Assembly: GCA_964598065.1 (NCBI GenBank)
Contig: CAZRAW010000010.1
Location: forward strand, 1-31,764
Direction: 5' to 3'
Source: Sulfidibacterium sp964598065
GTDB taxonomy: Bacteria; Bacteroidota; Bacteroidia; Bacteroidales; F082
DNA: 31,764 nt
A program made the position numbers and the translations under genes. The notes beneath the pieces were generated by a model that worked only from the letters and a program-made list of their open reading frames with translations, was not told the DNA's origin and did no database searches. Every line of letters starts with the position of its first letter. The first letter of the stretch is position 1. Positions 7,516 through 15,600 of the stretch are shown piece after piece.

Positions 7516-8067
7516 TTAGCATTTTTTACGGCTATTTTGTTTTTGACAGTAGTCCAAGACATTACCTCGTTTATCTATTTCGAATTTACAACATTCGTTG
7601 AATACATTCAAAAGTTTCAATCTTCCCCTTTGAATTCTTGATTTTGTGCCGGACAGGCTAATATTTTCTTTTTCCGATATTTCCTTTTGCGACAGACCTT
7701 CTATTTCATATTGCATTAGTGAATTGGAATATTTCAAAGGAAGTTGTCTAATAAACGGAACAATACTCTTTGCAATTTCTTCGTTTTTATTATCATCAAT
7801 TTCAAACTCAGGGTCTTGATTATTAATGGGTACAGGCGCATATTTTGTCGTCTGCCTGTTAAAGTCAACAATAGTATTTCTCGCAATTTGAAAAATCCAG
7901 CTTTCCAATTTCCTGTTATCTCTGAGAGAGGATAACCCGTTGTAAATTTTGATAAATATTTCCTGTACACAATCCTCTGTCATTTCTCTGTCGAAAATGC
8001 GTTTTTCCACAAATGCCGATAGCCGGTCATGAAAATCGTTCCAGATATTTTCAAATTTATTACTCAT
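7516..8067 (-). CDS. SigZ-like ECF sigma-70 family factor
   Basis: 183 residues. Region 2 spans about residues 5-75, with DREMTEDCVQEIFIKIY and the promoter-melting segment LESWIFQIARNTIVDFNR. Region 4 spans about residues 100-153, with LPLKYSNSLMQYEIEGLSQKEIS and a helix-turn-helix containing GTKSRIQRGRLKL. After region 4 a tail reads CCKFEIDKRGNVLDYC and the protein ends in Cys183. This CC-x-FE-x-D-xx-G tail is characteristic of SigZ. No anti-sigma gene is adjacent. Its stop is 78 bp before the preferred arsM start and its own start is 15 bp after the namZ stop. The stretch looks more AT-rich than flanking genes, which may indicate transfer. Confidence 0.88.
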   Translation of the reverse strand: MSNKFENIWNDFHDRLSAFVEKRIFDREMTEDCVQEIFIKIYNGLSSLRDNRKLESWIFQIARNTIVDFNRQTTKYAPVPINNQDPEFEIDDNKNEEIAKSIVPFIRQLPLKYSNSLMQYEIEGLSQKEISEKENISLSGTKSRIQRGRLKLLNVFNECCKFEIDKRGNVLDYCQKQNSRKKC

Positions 8068-8082
8068 CTTTCTTTATGCATT

Positions 8083-9273
8083 TTACTTATAAAGCAAATA
8101 TTTTTTTCTGATTTTTAGAAAATGTTTCAACCCTTTCTGCCAGCTTTGGCGGATTTGCGCTTCGGTAAAACCTGCTTCAATTTGTTTGCGTAACTGGTCC
8201 GTCCCGGCCAGTTTAGCAAAATAATTATTGAAAAACGTGTGCTTTCCCGATAATTCATGATAAGCCTTCAAAAGCCACTGCAAATGAAGCTGAGGCGGAT
8301 TTTTCCGGTAGTTTTCTGCGAAAGCGGTTAAATCCTCTCCGCGAGAGGTTTTGTTTTCCAGTTTGGGATGCAGGCTGGCGCCCGGCGTACTTCTCGGTGT
8401 AAAAACATAGTTACCATTCATCCCCGGATAGCCGTAAATTTGATAAGGTTTGTCGGTTCCCCGTCCCACACTCACAATGGTACCTTCAAAAAAGCAAAGC
8501 GATGGATAGAGATAAACCGCTTTCCAGTCGGGAAGGTTGGGAGAAGGTTTTACGGGAAGTTTCACCATCATGTTATGGGTGTAATGCTTCAACGGAATAA
8601 CCGTTAAATCACAGGTTACACCGTTTTTCAGCCAGTGCTCGCCGTTCACCATACGGGCATATTCGCCAATGGTCATCCCATAAACCACCGGAACGGGATA
8701 CATCCCCACAAAAGAGGCAAATTTGGGTTTCAGTATCGGACCGTCCACATAAAAACCGTTTGGATCGGGGCGATCAAGAACAATCAGCGGAATATTATTT
8801 TCTGCACAGGCTTCCATAACCAGCGTCAAAGTAGAAATGTAGGTGTAAAAGCGTACGCCCACATCCTGCAGGTCAAACAGCACCACATCCACATTTTTCA
8901 GGTCATCGACAGAAGGTTTTCTGTGCTTCCCGTAAAGGGAAATTATGGGCAGTCCGGTTTGAACATCCCGCCCGTTTACCACTGCTGCACCAGCGCTTTT
9001 GTTTCCTCTGAAACCATGTTCGGGACTAAAAATCCGTACCACCCGGATACCGGAGGACAAAAGCGTATCTACCAAATTGGTTTTCCCGATGACAGAACTC
9101 TGGTTGGCCACCACCGCCACCCGTTTCCCCTGCAACAAAGGAAAATAAACGGAAGTCTGCTCGTCGCCGGTAACAATCTGGTCATAGTTTGTTAGCACCG
9201 GCGGCTGATTTTGCGCCAGGCTAACACATCCCGAAAAAAGAAATAAAACAAAAAGTAAGATACGTATCCTCAT
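8083..9273 (-). CDS. namZ: Exo-beta-N-acetylmuramidase NamZ family (DUF1343)
   Basis: 396 residues with an N-terminal signal (MRIRILLFVLFLFSGCVSLA). A Cys at 16 could be a lipobox, although Phe at -3 is atypical; signal peptidase I cleavage after SLA is the alternative. The DUF1343 core shows VAVVANQSSV, the catalytic-region motif FSPEHGFRG (Glu85-His86), LPIISLYG, VVLFDLQDVGVRFYTY and VLDRPDPNG. NamZ enzymes remove terminal N-acetylmuramic acid from peptidoglycan fragments during wall recycling. The start codon directly abuts the ATG of the plus-strand permease reading. I see no clear promoter match upstream on this strand. Confidence 0.9.
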   Translation of the reverse strand: MRIRILLFVLFLFSGCVSLAQNQPPVLTNYDQIVTGDEQTSVYFPLLQGKRVAVVANQSSVIGKTNLVDTLLSSGIRVVRIFSPEHGFRGNKSAGAAVVNGRDVQTGLPIISLYGKHRKPSVDDLKNVDVVLFDLQDVGVRFYTYISTLTLVMEACAENNIPLIVLDRPDPNGFYVDGPILKPKFASFVGMYPVPVVYGMTIGEYARMVNGEHWLKNGVTCDLTVIPLKHYTHNMMVKLPVKPSPNLPDWKAVYLYPSLCFFEGTIVSVGRGTDKPYQIYGYPGMNGNYVFTPRSTPGASLHPKLENKTSRGEDLTAFAENYRKNPPQLHLQWLLKAYHELSGKHTFFNNYFAKLAGTDQLRKQIEAGFTEAQIRQSWQKGLKHFLKIRKKYLLYK

Positions 9274-9314
9274 ATGAAACCCCCGATTTTAAAAGGTAAA
9301 AATACAAAAGCCTG

Positions 9315-9343
9315 TTGTTTTAAAGCAGGAAATGATAATTTTG
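9315..9343 (+). promoter_or_regulatory. Putative promoter for the FtsX-type permease
   Basis: TTGTTT at 9315-9320 and TAATTTTG at 9336-9343 fit the Bacteroidetes -33 / -7 arrangement, with 21 bp between the first bases. Transcription would begin near 9350, which is inside the longer reading of the permease gene and supports a downstream start at 9358. Confidence 0.5.
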
Positions 9344-9357
9344 TAAAAAAATCAGTT

Positions 9358-10584
9358 TTGAACGTCGCCTATTTTATTGCCAGACACATTGCCCCCGGCC
9401 GTACAGAAACTTATGCGCGTCCGGTTATCCGCATTGCCGTTATAAGCATTGCGCTGGGGCTGGCCCTGATGATTATTTCGGTGGCCATAGTCATCGGCTT
9501 TAAAAATTCTATCCGCAACAAGGTGGTAGGTTTCTCCGCACCGCTGCAGGTGGTGGCTTTCACCAACAACGAATCACTCGAAGAGAGCCCGGTTACCATC
9601 GGTACAAAGTTTTTAAAAGAACTCCGCACCAATCCCGAAATCACACACATCCAATATACTGCCCAAAAAGGCGGCGTGCTAAAAACCAGGAACCAGATTC
9701 AGGGAATCATCCTGAAAGGTGTAGGGCAAAACTACGACTGGCATTTTCTAAAGAAAAACCTCACGGCAGGACATTTACCTGATTTCAAAACAACGAGAGC
9801 CAGCCGCCAAATTCTGATTTCACAAAAACTTGCCCGGAAGCTGCAACTAAAAGTGGGGGATGCAGTTCGTATCTGGTTCATCGGCAAAGAGGCCACTGCG
9901 GCACTTGGCCGGAAACTTATTATTAGCGGTATTTACAACACCGGTATAGAAGAATTCGATAACCGCTTTCTTATTGGTGACCTCCGGCAGATTCAACAGC
10001 TCAATGGCTGGAAACCTGACGAAGTAGGTAGCGTGGAGCTGCAGGTACGTGATTTCAAAAAGCTAAAAGCCATCGCACAGAATATTTACCGGAGCATTCC
10101 TTACAACCTGAATATCAATACTATTTATGAGAACTATCCTGAAATTTTCAACTGGCTTGATCTTCTCAATACCAATGTGGTCGTCATATTGGTACTTATG
10201 ATACTCGTGGCAGGCGTTACTATGGTTTCCACTCTGTTCATTCTCATCATCGAACGCACCGGCATGGTTGGCATACTGAAGACCCTCGGCGCCGGCAACC
10301 GCACTATACAGAAAATCTTCCTTTACAAGGCCGCCTACATTACCGGACGTGGCTTGTTCTGGGGTAACCTCCTTGGCCTGTTCTTCTATTTTGTACAATA
10401 TTATTTTCATGTCTTCCGGCTCAATCCGGTCAGCTATTATGTCTCCTACGTTCCCGTCGAGCTTTCCGTCCCCCATTTTTTAATGCTCAACGCCGGAACT
10501 TTTTTTCTTTGTCTGCTCATGCTCATCATCCCCTCATTTTACATCATGCGCATTGAACCGGCCAGAGCGCTCCGGTATGAATAA
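9358..10584 (+). CDS. FtsX/LolC-family ABC transporter permease
   Basis: About 408 residues from a TTG at 9358 (LNVAYFIARHIAPG). An ATG at 9274 would add 28 residues, but that tail is unlike the family and would place the likely promoter (9315-9343) inside the gene. Topology is the MacB/FtsX type: one membrane segment near the N-terminus (IRIAVISIALGLALMIISVA), a large extracytoplasmic domain of about 200 residues, then three membrane segments in the last third, including VVVILVLMILVAGVTMVSTL and a conserved late P-A-R-A-L-R-Y-E end. Relatives extract lipoproteins (LolC/E) or transmit signals. No ATPase partner is adjacent. Confidence 0.85.
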   Translation: MNVAYFIARHIAPGRTETYARPVIRIAVISIALGLALMIISVAIVIGFKNSIRNKVVGFSAPLQVVAFTNNESLEESPVTIGTKFLKELRTNPEITHIQYTAQKGGVLKTRNQIQGIILKGVGQNYDWHFLKKNLTAGHLPDFKTTRASRQILISQKLARKLQLKVGDAVRIWFIGKEATAALGRKLIISGIYNTGIEEFDNRFLIGDLRQIQQLNGWKPDEVGSVELQVRDFKKLKAIAQNIYRSIPYNLNINTIYENYPEIFNWLDLLNTNVVVILVLMILVAGVTMVSTLFILIIERTGMVGILKTLGAGNRTIQKIFLYKAAYITGRGLFWGNLLGLFFYFVQYYFHVFRLNPVSYYVSYVPVELSVPHFLMLNAGTFFLCLLMLIIPSFYIMRIEPARALRYE

Positions 10585-10613
10585 AATGACAAATTAACAA
10601 AGATTAGGATACT

Positions 10614-10647
10614 TTTGTTCCGTACAATCCATTTTTCATTACATTTG
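10614..10647 (+). promoter_or_regulatory. Putative promoter for clpS and the following genes
   Basis: TTTG at 10614-10617 and TACATTTG at 10640-10647 match the Bacteroidetes -33 TTTG and -7 TAnnTTTG elements with 22 bp between them. The clpS ATG is 23 bp downstream. An extra TACTTTTG at 10610-10617 overlaps the -33 box and could be a second, upstream -7 element. This is the best two-box promoter in the window. Confidence 0.6.
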
Positions 10648-10670
10648 TAAAAACATCATTTTAAAAAGCC

Positions 10671-10946
10671 ATGACAATCAAAGAGAAAAAGCTGCCTGAC
10701 GTTAGTACAGACACCCGGAAGGATTCCGGTAAGAGGCTAATTCTTTTTAATGACGATACAAACACCTTTGATTTTGTCATTAAGACATTAATGGAAGTTT
10801 GCGGCCACGACCCTCAACAGGCTGAAAATTGTACCCTCATTGCCCATCTCAAAGGAAAATGTACAATAAAAATCGGGGCTTTGGAAGATTTGAAACCCTG
10901 TTACGAGATAATGACTTTAAAGAGATTAACTGTGGAAATACAATAA
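10671..10946 (+). CDS. clpS: ATP-dependent Clp protease adaptor ClpS
   Basis: 91 residues, typical ClpS size. A flexible N-terminal stretch of about 20 residues is followed by the core: LILFNDDTNTFDFVIKTLME (the NDD-x-T-x-x-F-V signature of the N-degron pocket), then CGHDPQQAENCTLIAHLKGK and a final MTLKRLTVEIQ strand. ClpS delivers N-end-rule substrates to ClpA or ClpC. It heads a run of same-strand genes (NfeD, FloA, RSH), with only 4 bp to the next gene. Confidence 0.93.
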   Translation: MTIKEKKLPDVSTDTRKDSGKRLILFNDDTNTFDFVIKTLMEVCGHDPQQAENCTLIAHLKGKCTIKIGALEDLKPCYEIMTLKRLTVEIQ

Positions 10947-10950
10947 GTTT

Positions 10951-11418
10951 ATGTTGGCTGTTATTGCTATTTTAATTCTGGTAGGACTTATTCTGCTGGC
11001 GTTGGAAATTATGGTAATCCCGGGAGTGGGTATTACAGGAATTCTTGGCTTTCTGCTTATGGCAGGAGGTGTGTGGCTGGCTTATTCCAAAGAAGGCACA
11101 GCGGCAGGAAATATTACTTTAATAATCACTGTTTTGGTGAGCGCATTAAGTATGGTGGTGATGCTTCGTTCAAAAACATGGAAAAATGCACAACTAAAGA
11201 CTTCTGTTTTAGGTAAAGTACGGACGCTTGATGACATGAATTTAAAAGTAGGAATGCGCGGAGAAACCACCTCTCGTTGTGCCCCCATGGGCAAAGCCGT
11301 TTTCGGCGATAACCATGTGGAGGTTGATGCAGGAACTGATTATCTGAAAACCGGAACACCGGTTGAAATTATTAGAATAAAAGGAAATAAAGTTTTTATC
11401 AAATACATAACAAATTAA
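10951..11418 (+). CDS. NfeD-family membrane protein (short form)
   Basis: 155 residues. Three hydrophobic segments come first (about residues 2-22, 28-45 and 52-72, the first two carrying the glycine-rich VIPGVGITGILGFLLM). A soluble C-terminal OB-fold domain of about 70 residues follows, with VGMRGETTSRCAPMGKAVF and VEIIRIKGNKVFIKYI. Short NfeD proteins are partners of flotillin-like proteins in membrane microdomains. The floA gene begins 4 bp downstream, the classic NfeD-flotillin pairing. Confidence 0.9.
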   Translation: MLAVIAILILVGLILLALEIMVIPGVGITGILGFLLMAGGVWLAYSKEGTAAGNITLIITVLVSALSMVVMLRSKTWKNAQLKTSVLGKVRTLDDMNLKVGMRGETTSRCAPMGKAVFGDNHVEVDAGTDYLKTGTPVEIIRIKGNKVFIKYITN

Positions 11419-11422
11419 TATC

Positions 11423-12409
11423 ATGGGAAATACTTATATCATTCTTGCCGGTGCCATTGGCGCCATATTTATCCTTTGGGTTTTACTTTACTTTATTCCG
11501 GTCGGGCTGTGGTTTACAGCATTTGTCTCCGGAGTTCGCATTTCGCTCATTCAGTTGGTTCTTATGCGCTGGCGAAAAGTTCCTCCCGGAGTGATTGTCA
11601 GGAGTCTGATTACTGCAACCAAAGCGGGTCTTCATCTAAAGCGGGATGATTTGGAGGCCCATTATCTTGCGGGAGGCCGGGTACAGCAGGTCGTCAACGC
11701 ATTGATTTCGGCTAACAAAGCCAATATTGATCTGAATTTTAAAACAGCTACTGCCATTGACCTTGCAGGTCGCGAGGTACTCGAAGCAGTGCAGATGTCG
11801 GTAAACCCAAAAGTGATCGATACCAAAAGAGTAACTGCCGTTGCCAAGGACGGGATTCAATTGATTGCCACTGCGAGAGTAACCGTACGTGCCAATATTC
11901 AGCAATTGGTAGGCGGAGCTGGCGAAGAAACCGTGTTGGCCCGTGTGGGCGAAGGTATTGTATCTTCCATTGGCTCAGCTCGTTCGCATAAGGAAGTTTT
12001 GGAAAATCCTGACAGCATCTCACGGGTAGTTCTTGAAAAAGGTCTTGATTCGGGAACCGCTTTTGAAATCCTTTCCATCGATATCGCCGACATAGACATT
12101 GGTAGAAACATTGGCGCTGTTCTGCAAATGGATCAGGCCAATGCCGATAAAAATATTGCTCAGGCCAAAGCCGAAGAACGCCGGGCTATGGCTGTAGCCA
12201 GCGAGCAGGAAATGAAATCCAAAGCACAGGAAGCCAGAGCCAACGTAATTCAGGCAGAAGCTGAAATCCCTATGGCCATTGCCGAAGCTTTCCGTTCCGG
12301 AAACCTCGGCATTATGGATTATTACCGGTATAAAAATATTCAGGCCGATACTAAAATGCGTGATTCCATCGCCGAAGATACGGGGACAGAGTCGGTTGAG
12401 AAAAAATAA
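11423..12409 (+). CDS. floA: Flotillin-like protein FloA
   Basis: 328 residues, the usual FloA length. A hydrophobic hairpin occupies residues 4-45, then comes the FloA core with WRKVPPGVIVRSLITATKAG and LAGGRVQQVVNALISANKA. A band-7/SPFH region follows (VTAVAKDGIQLIATARVTVR), then the long Ala/Glu-rich helical segment (about residues 235-285, QAKAEERRAMAVASEQEMK). FloA organises ordered membrane microdomains in bacteria. The protein is complete and adjacent to NfeD. Confidence 0.95.
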   Translation: MGNTYIILAGAIGAIFILWVLLYFIPVGLWFTAFVSGVRISLIQLVLMRWRKVPPGVIVRSLITATKAGLHLKRDDLEAHYLAGGRVQQVVNALISANKANIDLNFKTATAIDLAGREVLEAVQMSVNPKVIDTKRVTAVAKDGIQLIATARVTVRANIQQLVGGAGEETVLARVGEGIVSSIGSARSHKEVLENPDSISRVVLEKGLDSGTAFEILSIDIADIDIGRNIGAVLQMDQANADKNIAQAKAEERRAMAVASEQEMKSKAQEARANVIQAEAEIPMAIAEAFRSGNLGIMDYYRYKNIQADTKMRDSIAEDTGTESVEKK

Positions 12410-12470
12410 ATAAACGGAACCCTTTATGCTGTGAAATGACAATCCTTAACAGAAAAAGTTAGGAAAGCAA

Positions 12471-14645
12471 ATGACAGACAAAGACATGTTAGTTCGCGAA
12501 AAGCTAGGGGAGTTGTTTGAATGGACGGATGTAAAAGGAGATTCCGGTGCTCATCTCCAGATACAAAAAGCATTTGATATGGCATTTAAAGCCTACGATG
12601 GTAAAAAAATACCGGATGGCTCGCCGCTGATTCTGCATCATCTTGATGTTGCCGTCATTGCTATGAAAGAGATGAACCTCGGACCAACATCAGCCGTTTG
12701 TGCTCTGCTACATAGTCTCGACACTGATAATGTACAAGTGAGCGAAGAAATCCTGAAGAATTTTGGCCGAAATGTGTTGGAAATTATTCAGGGCTTTAAG
12801 AAAATTTCTGCCATGCAAACCGAACGTGTTTCTTTCCAATCGGATGCTTTTCGGAATATGTTCCTTTCGCTGGTGAACGATATCCGGGTCATTCTCATCC
12901 GCATGGCCCATCGGTTGCACGATGTGAGAACCCCCGAACTGCTTACTGGAAAACAGAAAAAAATGTTCTTTAATGAGATAAAATACATATACATTCCCAT
13001 TGCCCACCGCCTTGGCCTTTACCTCATTAAGAGCGAAATGGAAAACGACCTGATGCGTTTCGAACAACCCGATATCTATCGGACAATCACGGACAAAATT
13101 CAGGCTACCAAAAGCAAGCGCGAGGTTTATATTAACGATTTTATTAAGCCCATCGAGCATGAACTACACGCTGCAGGGTTTGATTTTGAAATAAAATGGC
13201 GAACGAAGTCGGCGCCTTCCATCTGGGCAAAAATGAAACGACAGAATGTGGAATTTGAACAGATTTACGACATCTTTGCCGTCCGCATTATCATCAACAG
13301 CAAATCGCCTAAAAAGGAAAAAGAGGATTGCTGGATGGTCTATTCCATTGTTACCAATATTTACCAACCCAATCCCAAGCGGTTGCGCGACTGGATTTCG
13401 ACACCCAAAGCCTCTGGTTACGAATCGTTGCACACTACGGTCATGGGGCCCAACAAAAAATGGGTGGAAGTTCAAATTAGAACCGTCCGCATGGACGAAG
13501 TAGCCGAGAAAGGCCAGGCTGCCCACTGGGCATACAAAGGGCTTATGAAATCTAAAGTGATGGACGACTGGCTGTTGCAGGTGCGCGACGTGTTGGAACA
13601 TCCCGAAAGTATTGGCTCCGAATATGCTTATCAATCGAAGAAAACCAAAGAATATGTCTTTATCTTTACCCCCATGGGGGATTTGAAACGTCTCCCGGCA
13701 GGAGCTACCGTCCTTGATTTTGCTTATGATATCCACACAAACATAGGAAATCAGTGTAGTGGCGCTCGTGTAAACAACAAGCTGGTACCCATACGTTATG
13801 TGCTGAAAAATGGTGACAAAGTGGAAGTGGTTACTATGAAAAACCAAAAACCGAAACCCGATTGGGTAAGTTTTGTGAATACTGCCAAAGCCCGTAGCCA
13901 CATCAAACGCCAGCTTAAAGAAGAAAAATATAAAGAAGCTGAAGTGGGTAAAGAACTGTTGCTGCGAAAATTCAAAAACTGGAAACTCAAAAGTAGTGAT
14001 GACCTGATAAATGTCCTGGTAAAACATTTTAAAATGGATTCGGCTGTTGACCTTTATTACCTGCTGGCTGTTGACAAAATTGATTTGGCATTGGTAAAAA
14101 CTATTCTCAACGATTTTCTGAAAGAAGAACCTGAGGAGACCGAAGCTGAAGAAAAAACGCCAAAAGAGCTTCCCAAACCGGAAGATAAAGCGGAGGATAT
14201 CCTTTGCATTGGTAATCACGTAAAGAATATCAACTACCGGTTTGCCAAATGCTGTAATCCTATCCCCGGCGATACTGTTTTCGGATTTGTTACCACACTC
14301 GGTGGTATTTCCATTCACCGTCGTAACTGTCCAAATGCCAAACGGCTCGCCGAACGTTATCCTTACCGCATTGTCGAAGTTAAATGGATTGGCTCGGAAG
14401 ACAAACCTTTTTACCGCATTAATTTGAAAATCAACGGAAGCGATGATCTGGGAATTGTAGAAGCTGTTACCAAAGCCATAACAGGAGACCTTCGCGTGAA
14501 CATGAGAGCCTTAAGCTTCACCACCAAAGGCAAGAAATTTGAAGGCCGCGTCAGTCTGATGATTCGTAATCATGAACACCTCGACCAGCTTATCTATAAA
14601 ATAAAAATGGTAAAAGGCGTTGAGAAAGTAATACGCATAAAATAG
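12471..14645 (+). CDS. RelA/SpoT homologue, probable (p)ppGpp synthetase with degenerate hydrolase site
   Basis: 724 residues with the long RSH layout: HD domain (about 25-170), synthetase (about 215-360), TGS (about 393-455), a Cys-containing region (AKCCNPIPGD and RRNCPNA, about 590-630) and ACT (about 650-724). The HD pair is HS (His81-Ser82), the E-D pair is Thr85-Asp86, and the later DRLHN is HRLHD (147-151), so ppGpp hydrolysis is probably lost. The synthetase looks intact: YDIFAVRI, TPKASGYESLHTTV and the catalytic Glu333 in VEVQIRT. The loop motif is RLRD (304-307), close to the RxKD of bifunctional enzymes rather than ExDD of RelA. A 61-bp gap separates it from floA. Confidence 0.93.
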   Translation: MTDKDMLVREKLGELFEWTDVKGDSGAHLQIQKAFDMAFKAYDGKKIPDGSPLILHHLDVAVIAMKEMNLGPTSAVCALLHSLDTDNVQVSEEILKNFGRNVLEIIQGFKKISAMQTERVSFQSDAFRNMFLSLVNDIRVILIRMAHRLHDVRTPELLTGKQKKMFFNEIKYIYIPIAHRLGLYLIKSEMENDLMRFEQPDIYRTITDKIQATKSKREVYINDFIKPIEHELHAAGFDFEIKWRTKSAPSIWAKMKRQNVEFEQIYDIFAVRIIINSKSPKKEKEDCWMVYSIVTNIYQPNPKRLRDWISTPKASGYESLHTTVMGPNKKWVEVQIRTVRMDEVAEKGQAAHWAYKGLMKSKVMDDWLLQVRDVLEHPESIGSEYAYQSKKTKEYVFIFTPMGDLKRLPAGATVLDFAYDIHTNIGNQCSGARVNNKLVPIRYVLKNGDKVEVVTMKNQKPKPDWVSFVNTAKARSHIKRQLKEEKYKEAEVGKELLLRKFKNWKLKSSDDLINVLVKHFKMDSAVDLYYLLAVDKIDLALVKTILNDFLKEEPEETEAEEKTPKELPKPEDKAEDILCIGNHVKNINYRFAKCCNPIPGDTVFGFVTTLGGISIHRRNCPNAKRLAERYPYRIVEVKWIGSEDKPFYRINLKINGSDDLGIVEAVTKAITGDLRVNMRALSFTTKGKKFEGRVSLMIRNHEHLDQLIYKIKMVKGVEKVIRIK

Positions 14646-14651
14646 TTAACA

Positions 14652-14849
14652 GTGAATGATAAGGAACAAGCGGTTATGCACCGCATTGTGGAGAAAATTC
14701 CGGACAACAAAAAGTTTCAGGCAGACTATATCTCCATAAACAGATCCGGAAAAACAGACCTGTTTTTTCTGTGCAAAGATTTTAATTATGCACTGTATCA
14801 GGAGAACGAGGACAGGCTGATGGATACAAAATCTCATTATAATTTTTAA
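14652..14849 (+). CDS. Possible small hypothetical protein
   Basis: 65 codons from a GTG 6 bp after the RSH stop; an internal ATG at 14676 is an alternative start. The product is hydrophilic (EKIPDNKKFQADYISINRSG, then LFFLCKDFNYALYQENEDR) with no recognised domain, signal or membrane segment. Its placement between RSH and the rhomboid gene suggests a cotranscribed small gene, but a chance frame is quite possible. Confidence 0.35.
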   Translation: MNDKEQAVMHRIVEKIPDNKKFQADYISINRSGKTDLFFLCKDFNYALYQENEDRLMDTKSHYNF

Positions 14850-14876
14850 CTTTCGGCATTTTATGATAAGTCGGTA

Positions 14877-15575
14877 TTGCACATTACAAAACAAAAGACC
14901 TTGGCACAGGAAAAAAACAGACTGATTGGCGCATCGACTATCCCCGTGGTACTGCTGTTACTCATGTGGGTTATCCGGTTTGTGGAGTATGGTTTTGGTA
15001 TTGACCTGGTGTTTCTCGGTGTCCACCCGCTACATGCTAATGGTCTGCCGGGCATTATTCTCGCTCCTCTTATTCACGCAGGGTTTAAACATTTGGGCGC
15101 CAATTCAGTTCCCTTTTTGGTATTGGGTGTTGCGCTTTTTTATTTTTACCGCGATCTGGCCTTTAAAGTTTTGGTTTTTATCTGGCTTATGACCGGTATT
15201 TGGGTTTGGTTTGGCGGGCGCGATGCATGGCATATTGGCGCAAGCGGTATCATTTACGGCATGGCTTCTTTCCTGTTTTTTAGCGGACTTATCCGTAAGA
15301 ACAACGGGCTGGCGGCGCTGGCACTTGTGGTGGTTTTTCTGTACGGCAGTCTGATTTGGGGGGCCATCCCCGGATTTTTCCCTAAAGAACACATCTCGTG
15401 GGAATCACATATGGGTGGTTTGTTTTCAGGTCTGGTCATGGCTTTTTACTACCGGAAATCTGGTCCGCAACGGAAAAAATATTCCTGGGAATTAGAGGAA
15501 GAAGCGGAAGACGAAGATGACGAGAATAGCTATTGGAATAGCACAACCAGCATGTGGATAGACAGGGATGATTAA
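14877..15575 (+). CDS. Rhomboid-family intramembrane serine protease
   Basis: 232 residues from a TTG at 14877; no in-frame ATG fits, and a later TTG at 14901 is also possible. Six membrane segments span about residues 20-190. Catalytic motifs are present: HIGASGIIYG (nucleophile Ser123 in GxSG) and ESHMGGLFSG (His178). The upstream HAGFKHLGANS segment matches the conserved H-x-x-x-N region between TM1 and TM2. The C-terminal tail after residue 195 is strongly acidic (LEEEAEDEDDENS). Substrates are unknown. The gene is convergent with the first POT transporter, with 25 bp between stops. Confidence 0.9.
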   Translation: MHITKQKTLAQEKNRLIGASTIPVVLLLLMWVIRFVEYGFGIDLVFLGVHPLHANGLPGIILAPLIHAGFKHLGANSVPFLVLGVALFYFYRDLAFKVLVFIWLMTGIWVWFGGRDAWHIGASGIIYGMASFLFFSGLIRKNNGLAALALVVVFLYGSLIWGAIPGFFPKEHISWESHMGGLFSGLVMAFYYRKSGPQRKKYSWELEEEAEDEDDENSYWNSTTSMWIDRDD

Positions 15576-15600
15576 TGGTCAGGCAGTTGTGAGATGAGAG

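Noticed and set aside
8635..9195. Plus-strand frame of 186 codons inside namZ
   Set aside because: Antisense shadow of a complete NamZ reading frame; His-rich, without recognisable motifs.
13164..14318. Minus-strand frame of 384 codons inside the RSH gene
   Set aside because: It lies antisense to a fully supported RSH coding region and its product is Phe-rich with no domain, as expected of an antisense shadow.
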